Assembly: GCA_910575625.1 (NCBI GenBank)
Contig: CAJTFD010000010.1
Coordinates: forward strand, 99,940 to 163,939
Direction: 5' to 3'
Length of the DNA stretch: 64,000 bases
Source: Clostridia bacterium
GTDB taxonomy: Bacteria; Bacillota; Clostridia; Lachnospirales; Lachnospiraceae
Shown: positions 19,177 through 27,598 of the stretch, in pieces
Layout of the letters: the number at the start of each line of letters is the position of its first letter
Position numbering within the stretch: the first letter of the stretch is position 1
Notes under the pieces: generated by a model
Database searches by the model: none
Seen by the model: the letters and a program-made list of their open reading frames with translations, nothing else
What the model was told of the DNA's origin: nothing
Position numbers and translations under genes: made by a program

Positions 19177-19380
19177 TAGCCATGTTACTATGAAAGTACC
19201 GGCCAGCGGCAGGATGATGGGCAAGATTATCTGCACATCCATACTGACATTTGACGGGCGGACCTGAATGGATGAGTAGGGCGATAGCCCGGATCATGAA
19301 TGCAGGTGGCGGCTGTGGGAGTGCTGAATGCACGGAGCAGCTGACTTTCATGGATAGTGATGTCTGCGCGAGCAGACATG
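19177..19380 (+). ncRNA. Candidate structured RNA of unknown family (about 200 nt)
   Basis: The leader between a consensus promoter and the methyltransferase gene folds by eye into nested helices. TGAAAGT (19191-19197) pairs with ACTTTCA (19344-19350) and extends outward through ACTA/TAGT. Inside are GGATG/CATCC, GGGC-gata-GCCC (19279-19290), and a two-part arm GGCTG/CAGCT enclosing GTGC-tgaat-GCAC (19321-19333). A perfect stem ATGTCTGC-gcga-GCAGACAT (19360-19379) with a GNRA-type loop closes the 3' end, with a poor T-run. I recognise no TPP, cobalamin, SAM or cyclic-dinucleotide riboswitch consensus. It may be a trans-acting RNA or a regulator of the downstream cluster. Confidence 0.55.
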
Positions 19381-19411
19381 TCAGTTTAGGAACCGTAGGA
19401 AAATGGAGTAG

Positions 19412-20368
19412 ATGAAGATGGAGCGAAAAGAAGCGGGAACGATAGAAAAGATCGGGGGCGTGACCCTGGACTATACCTGGTATCCGGGGGAGGATCTGTA
19501 CAGCGACGGAGATGTGGAGGAGGAACTGCTCCAGATCGCCCGGGACTATACGGAGGGAGGATATGACCAGGTGGTCGCCCAGAGGAAGAGCTGGCCGGTG
19601 CTGTATCATTTTTCAAGAGTCCGCCAGAATATCATCAGCTGGCTGCCGGTCACGAAGGAACATGAAGTTCTGGAGATCGGATCCGGGTGCGGCGCGCTGA
19701 CGGGCATGCTGGCGCAGATGGCGGGTCATGTCACCTGCGTGGAGCTGTCCAGGCGGCGCAGCCAGATCAATGGATACAGGAACCGGCTGCGGGAGAATAT
19801 AGAGATCCTGGTGGGAAATTATCAGGATATCGAGAAGGAGCTGGGGAGATTCAATCTGATCACGCTGATCGGGGTGTTTGAGTATGCGAAAGGGTATATC
19901 GGCGGGGAGGATCCCTATGTGGAGATGCTCCGCCAGGCCGTCGGCCATCTCAAGCCCGGCGGGCAGATCGTGCTGGCGATCGAGAACCGGATCGGACTCA
20001 AGTACTGGGCAGGTTTTACGGAGGACCATGTGGGGGAATACTATGAGGGCTTGGAAGGGTATCCGGATACGGACGGTGTGCGGACGTTTTCAAAACCGGC
20101 CTTGTGTGAGGTCATCCGGCAGGCGGGGGATCTTAAAGCGGATTTTTATTATCCGTTCCCTGATTATAAATTGCCCCGGGTGATCTACTCGGATGCCTAT
20201 CTGCCGAAACCGGGTGAACTCGGGGAAGATTTCCCGAACTACGACAGGGAGCGGATCTTGGCGTTTTCGGAAGGGCGGGTGCTGGATTCGCTGATCCAGG
20301 ATGGTTTATTTGACCAGTTCGCCAATTCTTTTCTGGTCATTTTGGAGAAAGAGGAGGGGCAGGGATGA
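19412..20368 (+). CDS. SAM-dependent methyltransferase, polysaccharide cluster
   Basis: A 318-aa class I methyltransferase. The SAM-binding motif I is VLEIGSGCGALTGMLA (from residue 86), with the acidic motif II VTCVELSRRR and motif IV NLITLIGVFEYA. It lies at the head of a cluster of cell-surface polysaccharide genes, and its stop codon overlaps the start of the kinase-like gene by four bases, so the two are translationally coupled. Together they recall the WbdD chain-terminating enzyme of E. coli O9a, which is one polypeptide with a methyltransferase followed by a kinase domain. A sugar or phosphosugar on the growing glycan is therefore a possible acceptor, but that is inference. Confidence 0.8.
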   Translation: MKMERKEAGTIEKIGGVTLDYTWYPGEDLYSDGDVEEELLQIARDYTEGGYDQVVAQRKSWPVLYHFSRVRQNIISWLPVTKEHEVLEIGSGCGALTGMLAQMAGHVTCVELSRRRSQINGYRNRLRENIEILVGNYQDIEKELGRFNLITLIGVFEYAKGYIGGEDPYVEMLRQAVGHLKPGGQIVLAIENRIGLKYWAGFTEDHVGEYYEGLEGYPDTDGVRTFSKPALCEVIRQAGDLKADFYYPFPDYKLPRVIYSDAYLPKPGELGEDFPNYDRERILAFSEGRVLDSLIQDGLFDQFANSFLVILEKEEGQG

Positions 20369-21654
20369 GGAAGACCATATTTACAAAATATTCCAATGAC
20401 CGTGCGGACTGCTTTTCCATACGCACGGATATCCTGGAGGATGAGACGGGCGCGCGCGTTGTACAGAAGATCCCGATGCACCCGGAGGCAAAAAGGCACC
20501 TGGGAAATCTGAGCCGCTGGAAGGAGAGCCTGGATAAGGTGTACAGCGGCTGCGGCTATGTGATGGACCGGGGTCGCAGCCTGGAGAACGGCGGGGTAGA
20601 GCTGGAATATATCCAGGGGGAGACCCTTGAGGAAAAATTGGACGGCATGCTGAAGGCCGGGCAGACGGAGGCCGTGGCAAAAGAGCTGGGGCAGTTTGTG
20701 GAGACGGTATGCAGGCCCGCCAAGGGACAGGCTTTCGTCATGACAGAGCAGTTTAGGGAGGTGTTCGGGGAGGTGGATCTGCCAAAAGGGCAGGAGAGCC
20801 TTGAGGTCACGGACATCGACCTGATCTGCGGCAATGTGGTCCTGGGCGGGCCGGGGGAGCCGATGACGGTGATCGACTACGAGTGGTGTTTTGATTTCCC
20901 CATACCGGTCACTTACCTGGCCTACCGGATCCTCCTCTATTACATCTATACCAAGAGCGCACGGACTGTCCTGGAGAAATATGACCTTTTTTCACGGGCG
21001 GGGATCAGTCAAGAGCAGATCACAGCCTATGAGAAAATGGAACGTTCTTTCCAGCAGTACATCAACCGCGCCCATGTGCCCCTGCATGAGGTGTTCGGGG
21101 GCTATGCCGCCGGGAAGCTGCCCCTGGAGGAGATGATCGTGCGGGAGCGTTATCATCTCAGCAATACGGCCCTGCAGGTGTTCTACGACAGGGGTGCGGG
21201 ATATGTACCGGGAGATTCCGATCAGATCTTCATGGAGGACGGGCATATCACGGCAGAGATCCCGATCCCCGGGGATGTGCGGGGGATACGTTTGGATCCG
21301 GGGATGGAGCCGGGGATCTGTCATCTGGAGGAGCTGTGTCTGATCTGTGGGGACGGGCGGAAGATCGAGGCCGCGTTTATGGCAAATGGGGATCGTGTGA
21401 AGACGGATACGATCTATTTTTCAACGGAGGATCCCCAGATCATCATCCAGGAGGTGGGGGAGGATGCCGTCAAGCTGGCGGTCTCCCTGCAGATATACCA
21501 GGCGGACGCCCATGTGATGGAGCAGCTCTCCCAAAAGACGCGGCAGTTTGCGGCAGTCCGGGAAAAATACCGCAGGCAGCTTGGCGCTATGGAAAATACG
21601 AAGGTCTGGAAAGCGTACCGCGCATACCGCAGACTGATTGAAAGGAAAAAATAA
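20365..21654 (+). CDS. Kinase-fold protein of the polysaccharide cluster
   Basis: A 429-aa protein with a distant kinase/phosphotransferase-like core: QKIPMHPEAKRHL supplies a possible ATP-binding lysine region, ELEYIQGETLEEKL a hinge, and DIDLICGNVVL plus VIDYEWCFDF (about residues 148-178) look like the catalytic-loop asparagine and metal-binding aspartate. The C-terminus (SQKTRQFAAVREKYRRQLGA) is a short coiled coil, ending in a basic KVWKAYRAYRRLIERKK segment seen at the ends of glycan enzymes. It overlaps the methyltransferase gene and is two bases from the glycosyltransferase gene. A WbdD-like kinase role in capping chains is plausible but unproven. Confidence 0.55.
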   Translation: MRKTIFTKYSNDRADCFSIRTDILEDETGARVVQKIPMHPEAKRHLGNLSRWKESLDKVYSGCGYVMDRGRSLENGGVELEYIQGETLEEKLDGMLKAGQTEAVAKELGQFVETVCRPAKGQAFVMTEQFREVFGEVDLPKGQESLEVTDIDLICGNVVLGGPGEPMTVIDYEWCFDFPIPVTYLAYRILLYYIYTKSARTVLEKYDLFSRAGISQEQITAYEKMERSFQQYINRAHVPLHEVFGGYAAGKLPLEEMIVRERYHLSNTALQVFYDRGAGYVPGDSDQIFMEDGHITAEIPIPGDVRGIRLDPGMEPGICHLEELCLICGDGRKIEAAFMANGDRVKTDTIYFSTEDPQIIIQEVGEDAVKLAVSLQIYQADAHVMEQLSQKTRQFAAVREKYRRQLGAMENTKVWKAYRAYRRLIERKK

Positions 21655-21656
21655 CG

Positions 21657-24167
21657 ATGGATAAAAGATATTTGGTCGTGGATCTGGAAGAGTACCGGGA
21701 GGGGGAGGGCATCGACCTGGTCCTGGAGGGATGGCGGGCGTCCCTAAAGCCGGGGCCGGTGGAAGTCCGGGTGCTGGCGGACGGGGAGCCGGTGCCTTTT
21801 AGCGAAGTGCGCAGGCCCCGGGAGGATGTGATCGAGAACGTCCCGGAGCTTTCCGGCATCTCCCCCCAGGTGGGTTTTACCCTGACGATCCCTTCGGTGG
21901 ACGGACTGTGGGGGCGGTATGGGACGATCTTAGTCCAGGCTGTCCAGGGGGATGAGGAGATGCCCCTGTGGGAGAGGCCCGCGGCCCAGATCAAAGAACG
22001 GTATGAGAAGCAGACGCTGGAATATAAGCTGGATGTGGCCAGGCCCCAGGAGGGACGGATCCTCCTGCAGGGATGGGTGCTGGATAAATTCAAAGAAGAG
22101 CGGATCTCGGTGGTGGATGAGAAGAAGAACCCGATCCCTTTCGAGATCGAACGGGTGGTCCGCGCGGACGTAAATAAAGCCAGGGGCCTGGACATGGAGG
22201 ACGCCCATGGCTTCGACATCTCCCTGACCGCGTCCCAGGTCCCGGGAAATTGGGTGGTGCTGGTGTTTGAGAACCGGCTGACCCGGAAGAACTGCCGGGT
22301 CAATTTAAAAGAGATGTATTACCGCGCATCAAAAAGAGGCCGTCTGGCCCGTGCCCTGCGCAAAGAGCGCGCACCGAAGAACCGGGCCTATATCCGCAGG
22401 TACGGCATGGCAAATTTCATCCGCCAGCTCAGCCGGGAGGTGGATCCCGACGCCGCCGGGCAGCATGGCTGGCTCAAGAAACACAGTGCCAGCCGCAGGG
22501 AACTGAGAGAACAGCGGCAGCAGTCTTTCGGATACGAGCCGCTGATCAGCATCGTGATCCCTCTGTATAATACGCCGCTGAAATACCTGAAGGCCGTGGT
22601 GGATTCCATCGAAAGACAGACTTACAGGCGGTGGGAACTGTGCCTGGCCGACGGCAGCACAGACCCCCAGGTGGGCGAGTACATCCGGAAAAATTACGGC
22701 AAAGATGTGCGGATCCGCTATCGGAGGCTGGAGGAGAACCAGGGGATCTCCGGCAACACCAACGCGGCCGTGGATATGGTGCGGGGGGATTTTATCATGC
22801 TGTGCGACCATGACGATGTGGTGGCCCCAGATGCCTGTTTCGAGATGGTCAAGGCTTTGAATGAGAGCGACCAGGTGGATATCGTCTACACCGACGAGGA
22901 CAAGTTGAGCATGGACGGTGCCCGGCTGTACGACCCTCATTTCAAGTCGGATTTCAATCTGGATCTTCTGCGCAGCAACAACTATATCTGCCATATCTTC
23001 CTGGTGCGCAAGTCGGTGGTGGAGAAGGCCGGGAGGTTTCGCAGTGAATACGACGGCGCGCAGGACTATGATTTCATCCTGCGCTGCTGTGAGCAGGCCC
23101 GGGAGATCCGCCATGTGGCCAAGTCCCTCTATCACTGGAGGGCCCATCCGGACTCCACGGCGGGCAATCCGTCCAGCAAGATGTATGCATATAAAGCCGG
23201 ACAGGAGGCGGTCCGCGCCCATTATCAGCGGCTGGGGATCGAGGCGGAGGTGTCCATGACGGAGCATTTCGGCCGCTACCGGACCACATTTCCGGTGAAA
23301 GGAAACCCGAAGGTATCGATCTTGATCCCCAACATGGACCACAAGGCAGATCTTAAACGAGCGTTGGATTCCATCTATGAAAAGTCCACCTATGACAATT
23401 TTGAGATCCTGATCTTGGAGAACAACAGCGTCCAGGCGGAGACATTTGCCTATTATCAGCAGCTTGAGCAGGAGCATAAGGACCTTAAGATAGTCAGATG
23501 GGAGAAAGAGTTCAATTATGCGGCGATTAACAACTTCGGCGCGCGCCATGCACAAGGGGAGTATCTGCTCTTTTTGAACAACGATATCCAGATCATCACG
23601 CCGGAGTGGATGGAGGAGATGCTGGGCTACTGTCAGCGGGAGGATGTGGGCGTGTGCGGTGCGAAGCTGCTCTACCCCAACAACCGCATCCAGCACGCTG
23701 GTGTGGTCATCGGCCTGGGCGGGCCGGCGGGGCATGTGCTGTGCGGGGCAAAAAACAACGTGCTCACTTATGCGGGAAGATCCAATTCGACCCAGGACTT
23801 GAGCGCGGTCACGGCCGCCTGCATGATGACGCCGAAGGATGTATTTGAGAAGGCCGGGGGCTTCGGGGAAGAGTTCCGTGTGGCCTACAACGACGTGGAT
23901 TACTGCCTGAAAGTGCGCGATATGGGGCTTTTGGTGGTCTACAACGCGTTCGTGGAGGCCTATCACTACGAATCCGCATCCCGGGGCGCGGAGGACACCC
24001 CGGAGAAGAAGAAGCGCCTGAAAAAAGAGAGCGGCCTCTTCTGTGCAAAATGGCCGGATATCTTAAAGGACGGGGATCCCTACTACAATGTGAACCTGAC
24101 CCTGGATAGCGGCGACTGCCGTCTGCGGGGGGAGGCAGAGGCCCTGCCGGAGATTGACGATGTATGA
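21657..24167 (+). CDS. Large glycosyltransferase with two GT2 domains, copy 1
   Basis: An 836-aa cytoplasmic glycosyltransferase. An N-terminal beta-rich region (about residues 1-220, two repeats of a small domain) is followed by a basic linker and two GT-A family 2 domains. The first begins at ISIVIPLYNTP (about 295) and has the nucleotide-sugar motif CDHDD (about 383); the second begins at VSILIPNMDHKADL (about 557) with LNNDIQ (about 640) and a C-terminal NDVDYCLKVR motif. Such tandem-GT2 proteins assemble rhamnose-containing or other surface polysaccharides in Firmicutes. It follows the kinase-like gene after two bases and is paralogous to the next gene. Confidence 0.85.
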   Translation: MDKRYLVVDLEEYREGEGIDLVLEGWRASLKPGPVEVRVLADGEPVPFSEVRRPREDVIENVPELSGISPQVGFTLTIPSVDGLWGRYGTILVQAVQGDEEMPLWERPAAQIKERYEKQTLEYKLDVARPQEGRILLQGWVLDKFKEERISVVDEKKNPIPFEIERVVRADVNKARGLDMEDAHGFDISLTASQVPGNWVVLVFENRLTRKNCRVNLKEMYYRASKRGRLARALRKERAPKNRAYIRRYGMANFIRQLSREVDPDAAGQHGWLKKHSASRRELREQRQQSFGYEPLISIVIPLYNTPLKYLKAVVDSIERQTYRRWELCLADGSTDPQVGEYIRKNYGKDVRIRYRRLEENQGISGNTNAAVDMVRGDFIMLCDHDDVVAPDACFEMVKALNESDQVDIVYTDEDKLSMDGARLYDPHFKSDFNLDLLRSNNYICHIFLVRKSVVEKAGRFRSEYDGAQDYDFILRCCEQAREIRHVAKSLYHWRAHPDSTAGNPSSKMYAYKAGQEAVRAHYQRLGIEAEVSMTEHFGRYRTTFPVKGNPKVSILIPNMDHKADLKRALDSIYEKSTYDNFEILILENNSVQAETFAYYQQLEQEHKDLKIVRWEKEFNYAAINNFGARHAQGEYLLFLNNDIQIITPEWMEEMLGYCQREDVGVCGAKLLYPNNRIQHAGVVIGLGGPAGHVLCGAKNNVLTYAGRSNSTQDLSAVTAACMMTPKDVFEKAGGFGEEFRVAYNDVDYCLKVRDMGLLVVYNAFVEAYHYESASRGAEDTPEKKKRLKKESGLFCAKWPDILKDGDPYYNVNLTLDSGDCRLRGEAEALPEIDDV

Positions 24168-24262
24168 CGATCGACCGAGTGTTTGCAAAATTTCCCTTCC
24201 GTATACAGGGATAAACGTTTGGCGGTCGCCTATGTATAACAATAAGAGAAAGGAAGCGCGGT

Positions 24263-26722
24263 ATGTCAGGAGAGTTCTTTGAGGTAAAAAGGGAACGGTT
24301 TGACCTGTTAAAGCCAGACCGGTATCTGCTCCAGGGGAGCTGGCCCAAGGAGCACGAGCCGCTGGCCCTCCTGGATGAAGAGGAGTTGGAGGCCAAGCTG
24401 GAGCCGTGGGAGCACACCAGTGCGCTGGAGCGTTTTAAAGACCTGGATCTGATCAAGGGAGAGAATGTGACCTTGAAAGTGACGATCCCCCCGGATATAA
24501 AAGCCCATAAAAAACTGCAGATCTACGCAGTGCAGGGCCAGAAGCGCATCCGCTGGTTCACGATCCGGGCGGCGGAGCTGGCGGCGCGGATGGGAAGGCC
24601 CCAGTATTACATGGAAGAGGAGATCGTGGGCCCGAAGAGATCCTGTCAGCTTAGGGGCTGGGCGGTGGATGCCACGCCTGTGTCGGTGCGTGTCTTCGAC
24701 CAGGATAAAAAGCAGATCCCCTGCAATATCCAGAAGACGGCCCGGGTGGACGTGGAGGAGATGTTCAAGGAACATCCGGTCAGAGGGAAATGCGGTTTTT
24801 TCATAGAATTAGACAATCTAAAAGGAGACTGGATCTATCTGGTGTTCCAGTCCAGGCGGGGCAAGGCGGTCCACAGGGTCAGCTTAAACCGCCGGGTGAT
24901 CCTGCAGAAAAAGATCAATAAATATAGGAAGAAAGCGGTACGTTATTATCAGGCCCACGGATTGGGCGCGCTCTTTGCCAAAGGGGCGGGCAAGATCTCG
25001 AACATATCGAAGCGCCCGATCATATACCAGAAATGGATCCAGAAGCACCTGCCAAGCCCCGGGGAACTGGAAAAGCAGAAAAAGACTTCTTTCGGGTATG
25101 AGCCGCTGATCAGCGTTGTGGTCCCGCTGTACTGCACGCCGCCGGAGTATCTGGAGAAGATGATCCAGTCGGTCCAGGCCCAGACCTACGGGAACTGGGA
25201 ACTGTGCCTCTCCGACGGCAGCGGCGCGGATTCCCCGATCCGGGATATCTTAAAACAGTGGGAGAAGAGGGAGCCGCGGATCCATGTGCTCTATCATGAG
25301 GAAAAATTGAACATCGCAAAGAACACCAACGCGGCCATCCAGGCGGCGCAGGGAGAGTTCGTGGCGTTCATGGACCACGACGATGAGATCACGCCCAACG
25401 CTCTCTTTGAATGCGTGAAAGCGCTCAACAAGGACAGACAGATCCAGATGCTTTACTCGGACGAAGACAAGATGTCCATGGACGGCCATAAATTCTTCCA
25501 GCCCCATATGAAGCCGGATTTCAACCAGGATCTTTTATGCACGGTCAATTACATCTGCCACCTGTTCGTGGTGCGCCGAAAGGTCCTGGACCAGGTGGGG
25601 ATGCTGCGTCCGGAATATGACGGGGCCCAGGATCACGACCTGATCTTGCGCTGTACAGAGGCCGTGGAGGAGCCGCATCGCATGGAGCGGATCTGCCATA
25701 TCCCCAAGGTCCTCTATCACTGGAGGAGCCATGAGGATTCCACGTCTGAAAACCCAAAGAGCAAGCTTTACGCTTTCGATGCCGGGCAGAGGGCCGTGCA
25801 GGCCCATTACGACAGGATCGGGATCAAGGCTGAAGTGTATAAGGGAGAATACCTGGGGCTGTACCGGACCCGTTTCATACGTGACCACGACCCGCTGGTG
25901 TCGGTGATCATCCCCAATAAGGACCACACGGAGGATCTGAAACGCTGTCTGGATTCCCTGGAGGAGAGATCTTCCTATAAAAATCTGGAATACATCATCA
26001 TCGAGAATAACAGTGAGAAGAAAGAGACCTTCGACTATTATAAAGAGTTGGAAGCATCCTGTCCTCGTGCGAAGGTGGTGTACTGGGAGCGGGAGTTCAA
26101 TTACGCGGCGATCAACAACTACGGCGTTGGTTTTGCAAAAGGGGAATATTTTCTATTCCTCAACAACGATACGGAAGTGATCAACGAAGACTGTGTGGAG
26201 GAACTCCTGGGCTACTGTATGCGGCCGGATGTGGGGGCCGTGGGGGCCAGGCTCTATTTTGAGGACGACACGATCCAGCACGCAGGCGTGGTGATCGGGT
26301 TCGGCGGGGTGGCCGGGCATTGTTTTGTCCAGCAGCTGAGGGGCTATTCCGGCTATTGCCACCGGATCATCAGTGCACAGGATTACAGTGCGGTCACGGC
26401 GGCCTGTATGATGGTGCCGCGGGAAGTGTTCACGCAGGTGGATGGGTTCTGCGAGGAACTGGCCGTCGCGTTCAACGACATCGACTTCTGCCTGAAGGTC
26501 CGGCGGGCCGGGAAACTGATCGTCTACAACCCGTACGCGGAGCTGTATCATTATGAGTCCAAATCCCGGGGATTGGAGGATACGCCGGAGAAGGTGGCCC
26601 GGTTCAACAAGGAGATCGCCGTCTTTGAGAAACGCTGGCCGGACATCTTGCGCACGGGCGACCCGTATTATAATCCGAATCTGACGTTGGACAGCCAGGA
26701 TTTTTCATTAAAGAGGATCTGA
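24263..26722 (+). CDS. Large glycosyltransferase with two GT2 domains, copy 2
   Basis: An 819-aa paralogue of the preceding enzyme with the same plan: N-terminal beta-rich domain (about 1-215), linker, first GT2 domain starting ISVVVPLYCTP with MDHDDE near 371, second GT2 domain starting VSVIIPNKDHTEDL with LNNDTE near 633 and NDIDFCLKVR. The linker motif SFGYEPLIS is shared exactly. The ribosome-binding site AGAAAGGAAG precedes the ATG. The 95-base gap to the previous gene contains a CGACCG/CGGTCG inverted repeat. The two enzymes probably add alternate sugars of one repeat unit. Confidence 0.85.
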   Translation: MSGEFFEVKRERFDLLKPDRYLLQGSWPKEHEPLALLDEEELEAKLEPWEHTSALERFKDLDLIKGENVTLKVTIPPDIKAHKKLQIYAVQGQKRIRWFTIRAAELAARMGRPQYYMEEEIVGPKRSCQLRGWAVDATPVSVRVFDQDKKQIPCNIQKTARVDVEEMFKEHPVRGKCGFFIELDNLKGDWIYLVFQSRRGKAVHRVSLNRRVILQKKINKYRKKAVRYYQAHGLGALFAKGAGKISNISKRPIIYQKWIQKHLPSPGELEKQKKTSFGYEPLISVVVPLYCTPPEYLEKMIQSVQAQTYGNWELCLSDGSGADSPIRDILKQWEKREPRIHVLYHEEKLNIAKNTNAAIQAAQGEFVAFMDHDDEITPNALFECVKALNKDRQIQMLYSDEDKMSMDGHKFFQPHMKPDFNQDLLCTVNYICHLFVVRRKVLDQVGMLRPEYDGAQDHDLILRCTEAVEEPHRMERICHIPKVLYHWRSHEDSTSENPKSKLYAFDAGQRAVQAHYDRIGIKAEVYKGEYLGLYRTRFIRDHDPLVSVIIPNKDHTEDLKRCLDSLEERSSYKNLEYIIIENNSEKKETFDYYKELEASCPRAKVVYWEREFNYAAINNYGVGFAKGEYFLFLNNDTEVINEDCVEELLGYCMRPDVGAVGARLYFEDDTIQHAGVVIGFGGVAGHCFVQQLRGYSGYCHRIISAQDYSAVTAACMMVPREVFTQVDGFCEELAVAFNDIDFCLKVRRAGKLIVYNPYAELYHYESKSRGLEDTPEKVARFNKEIAVFEKRWPDILRTGDPYYNPNLTLDSQDFSLKRI

Positions 26723-26739
26723 TAAAGGAGGAAAATGTG

Positions 26740-27582
26740 ATGCGTTTTTTGGTTACTGGAGTGAAAGGACAGCTGGGGCATGATGTGATGGAGGAACTGG
26801 CCCTGCGGGGGCACGAGGGCGAGGGCGTGGACGTGGAGGAGATGGATATCACCGACGAGGTGGCCGTAGACCGGGTGATCCGGCAGGCCAAAGCGGACGG
26901 GGTGATCCACTGTGCGGCCTACACGGCTGTGGACAAGGCGGAGGATGAGCCGGAAATCTGTACGAAGGTCAATGCACAGGGCACGGAGAACATCGCCAAG
27001 GTCTGTAAAGAGCTGGATCTTCCCATGATGTATATCAGTACGGACTATGTCTTCGGCGGGGAGGGGGAGCGTCCCTGGGAGCCCCAGGATCCATGCGATC
27101 CGCTGAATGTCTACGGGCAGAGCAAATATCTGGGCGAGCTGGCGGTGCAGAAATATCTAAAACGGTATTATATCGTGCGGATCGCCTGGGTGTTCGGGGT
27201 GAGCGGCAACAATTTTATCAAGGCCATGCTCAACAAGGCAAAGACGACCCAGAAAGTCAGCGTGGTCAGCGACCAGGTGGGTTCTCCCACCTACACCCGG
27301 GATCTGGCGGTGCTCCTGGTGGATATGATGGAGACGGACCGCTATGGCATCTACCATGCCACCAACGAGGGTATCTGCAACTGGTATGAATTTGCAAAAG
27401 AAATATTTATACAGGCGGGGATCCCCATGGAAGTGACAGCGATCACCGCGGATGAGTATCCGGCCAAGGCGAAACGGCCCCACAACAGCCGTATGGACAA
27501 AGGGAAACTGGATGCGGAAGGGTTCCGCCGTCTCCCATCCTGGCAGGACGCGCTGAAACGCTATCTGGAAGTGATCATGTGA
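26740..27582 (+). CDS. rfbD: dTDP-4-dehydrorhamnose reductase
   Basis: A 280-aa RfbD/RmlD reductase, the last step of dTDP-L-rhamnose synthesis. The NAD(P)-binding motif GVKGQLGHDV is at the N-terminus; MMYISTDYVFGG and the catalytic Y-x3-K in VYGQSKYLGE are present. I chose the ATG at 26740 because AAGGAGG lies 8 bases upstream; a GTG three bases earlier is possible. rfbA, rfbB and rfbC are not in the window. Its presence indicates that the polysaccharide made by the adjacent glycosyltransferases contains rhamnose. Confidence 0.92.
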   Translation: MRFLVTGVKGQLGHDVMEELALRGHEGEGVDVEEMDITDEVAVDRVIRQAKADGVIHCAAYTAVDKAEDEPEICTKVNAQGTENIAKVCKELDLPMMYISTDYVFGGEGERPWEPQDPCDPLNVYGQSKYLGELAVQKYLKRYYIVRIAWVFGVSGNNFIKAMLNKAKTTQKVSVVSDQVGSPTYTRDLAVLLVDMMETDRYGIYHATNEGICNWYEFAKEIFIQAGIPMEVTAITADEYPAKAKRPHNSRMDKGKLDAEGFRRLPSWQDALKRYLEVIM

Positions 27583-27598
27583 GCGGAGGGGAGGACGG

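Noticed and set aside
22329..23966. A 545-codon open frame on the minus strand opposite the first large glycosyltransferase
   Set aside because: It is antisense to a well-supported gene with clear GT2 motifs, shows no recognisable domains, and arises from the GC-rich codon pattern of that gene.
26740..27582. A complete dTDP-rhamnose biosynthesis operon
   Set aside because: Only rfbD is present; rfbA, rfbB and rfbC are not in the window.
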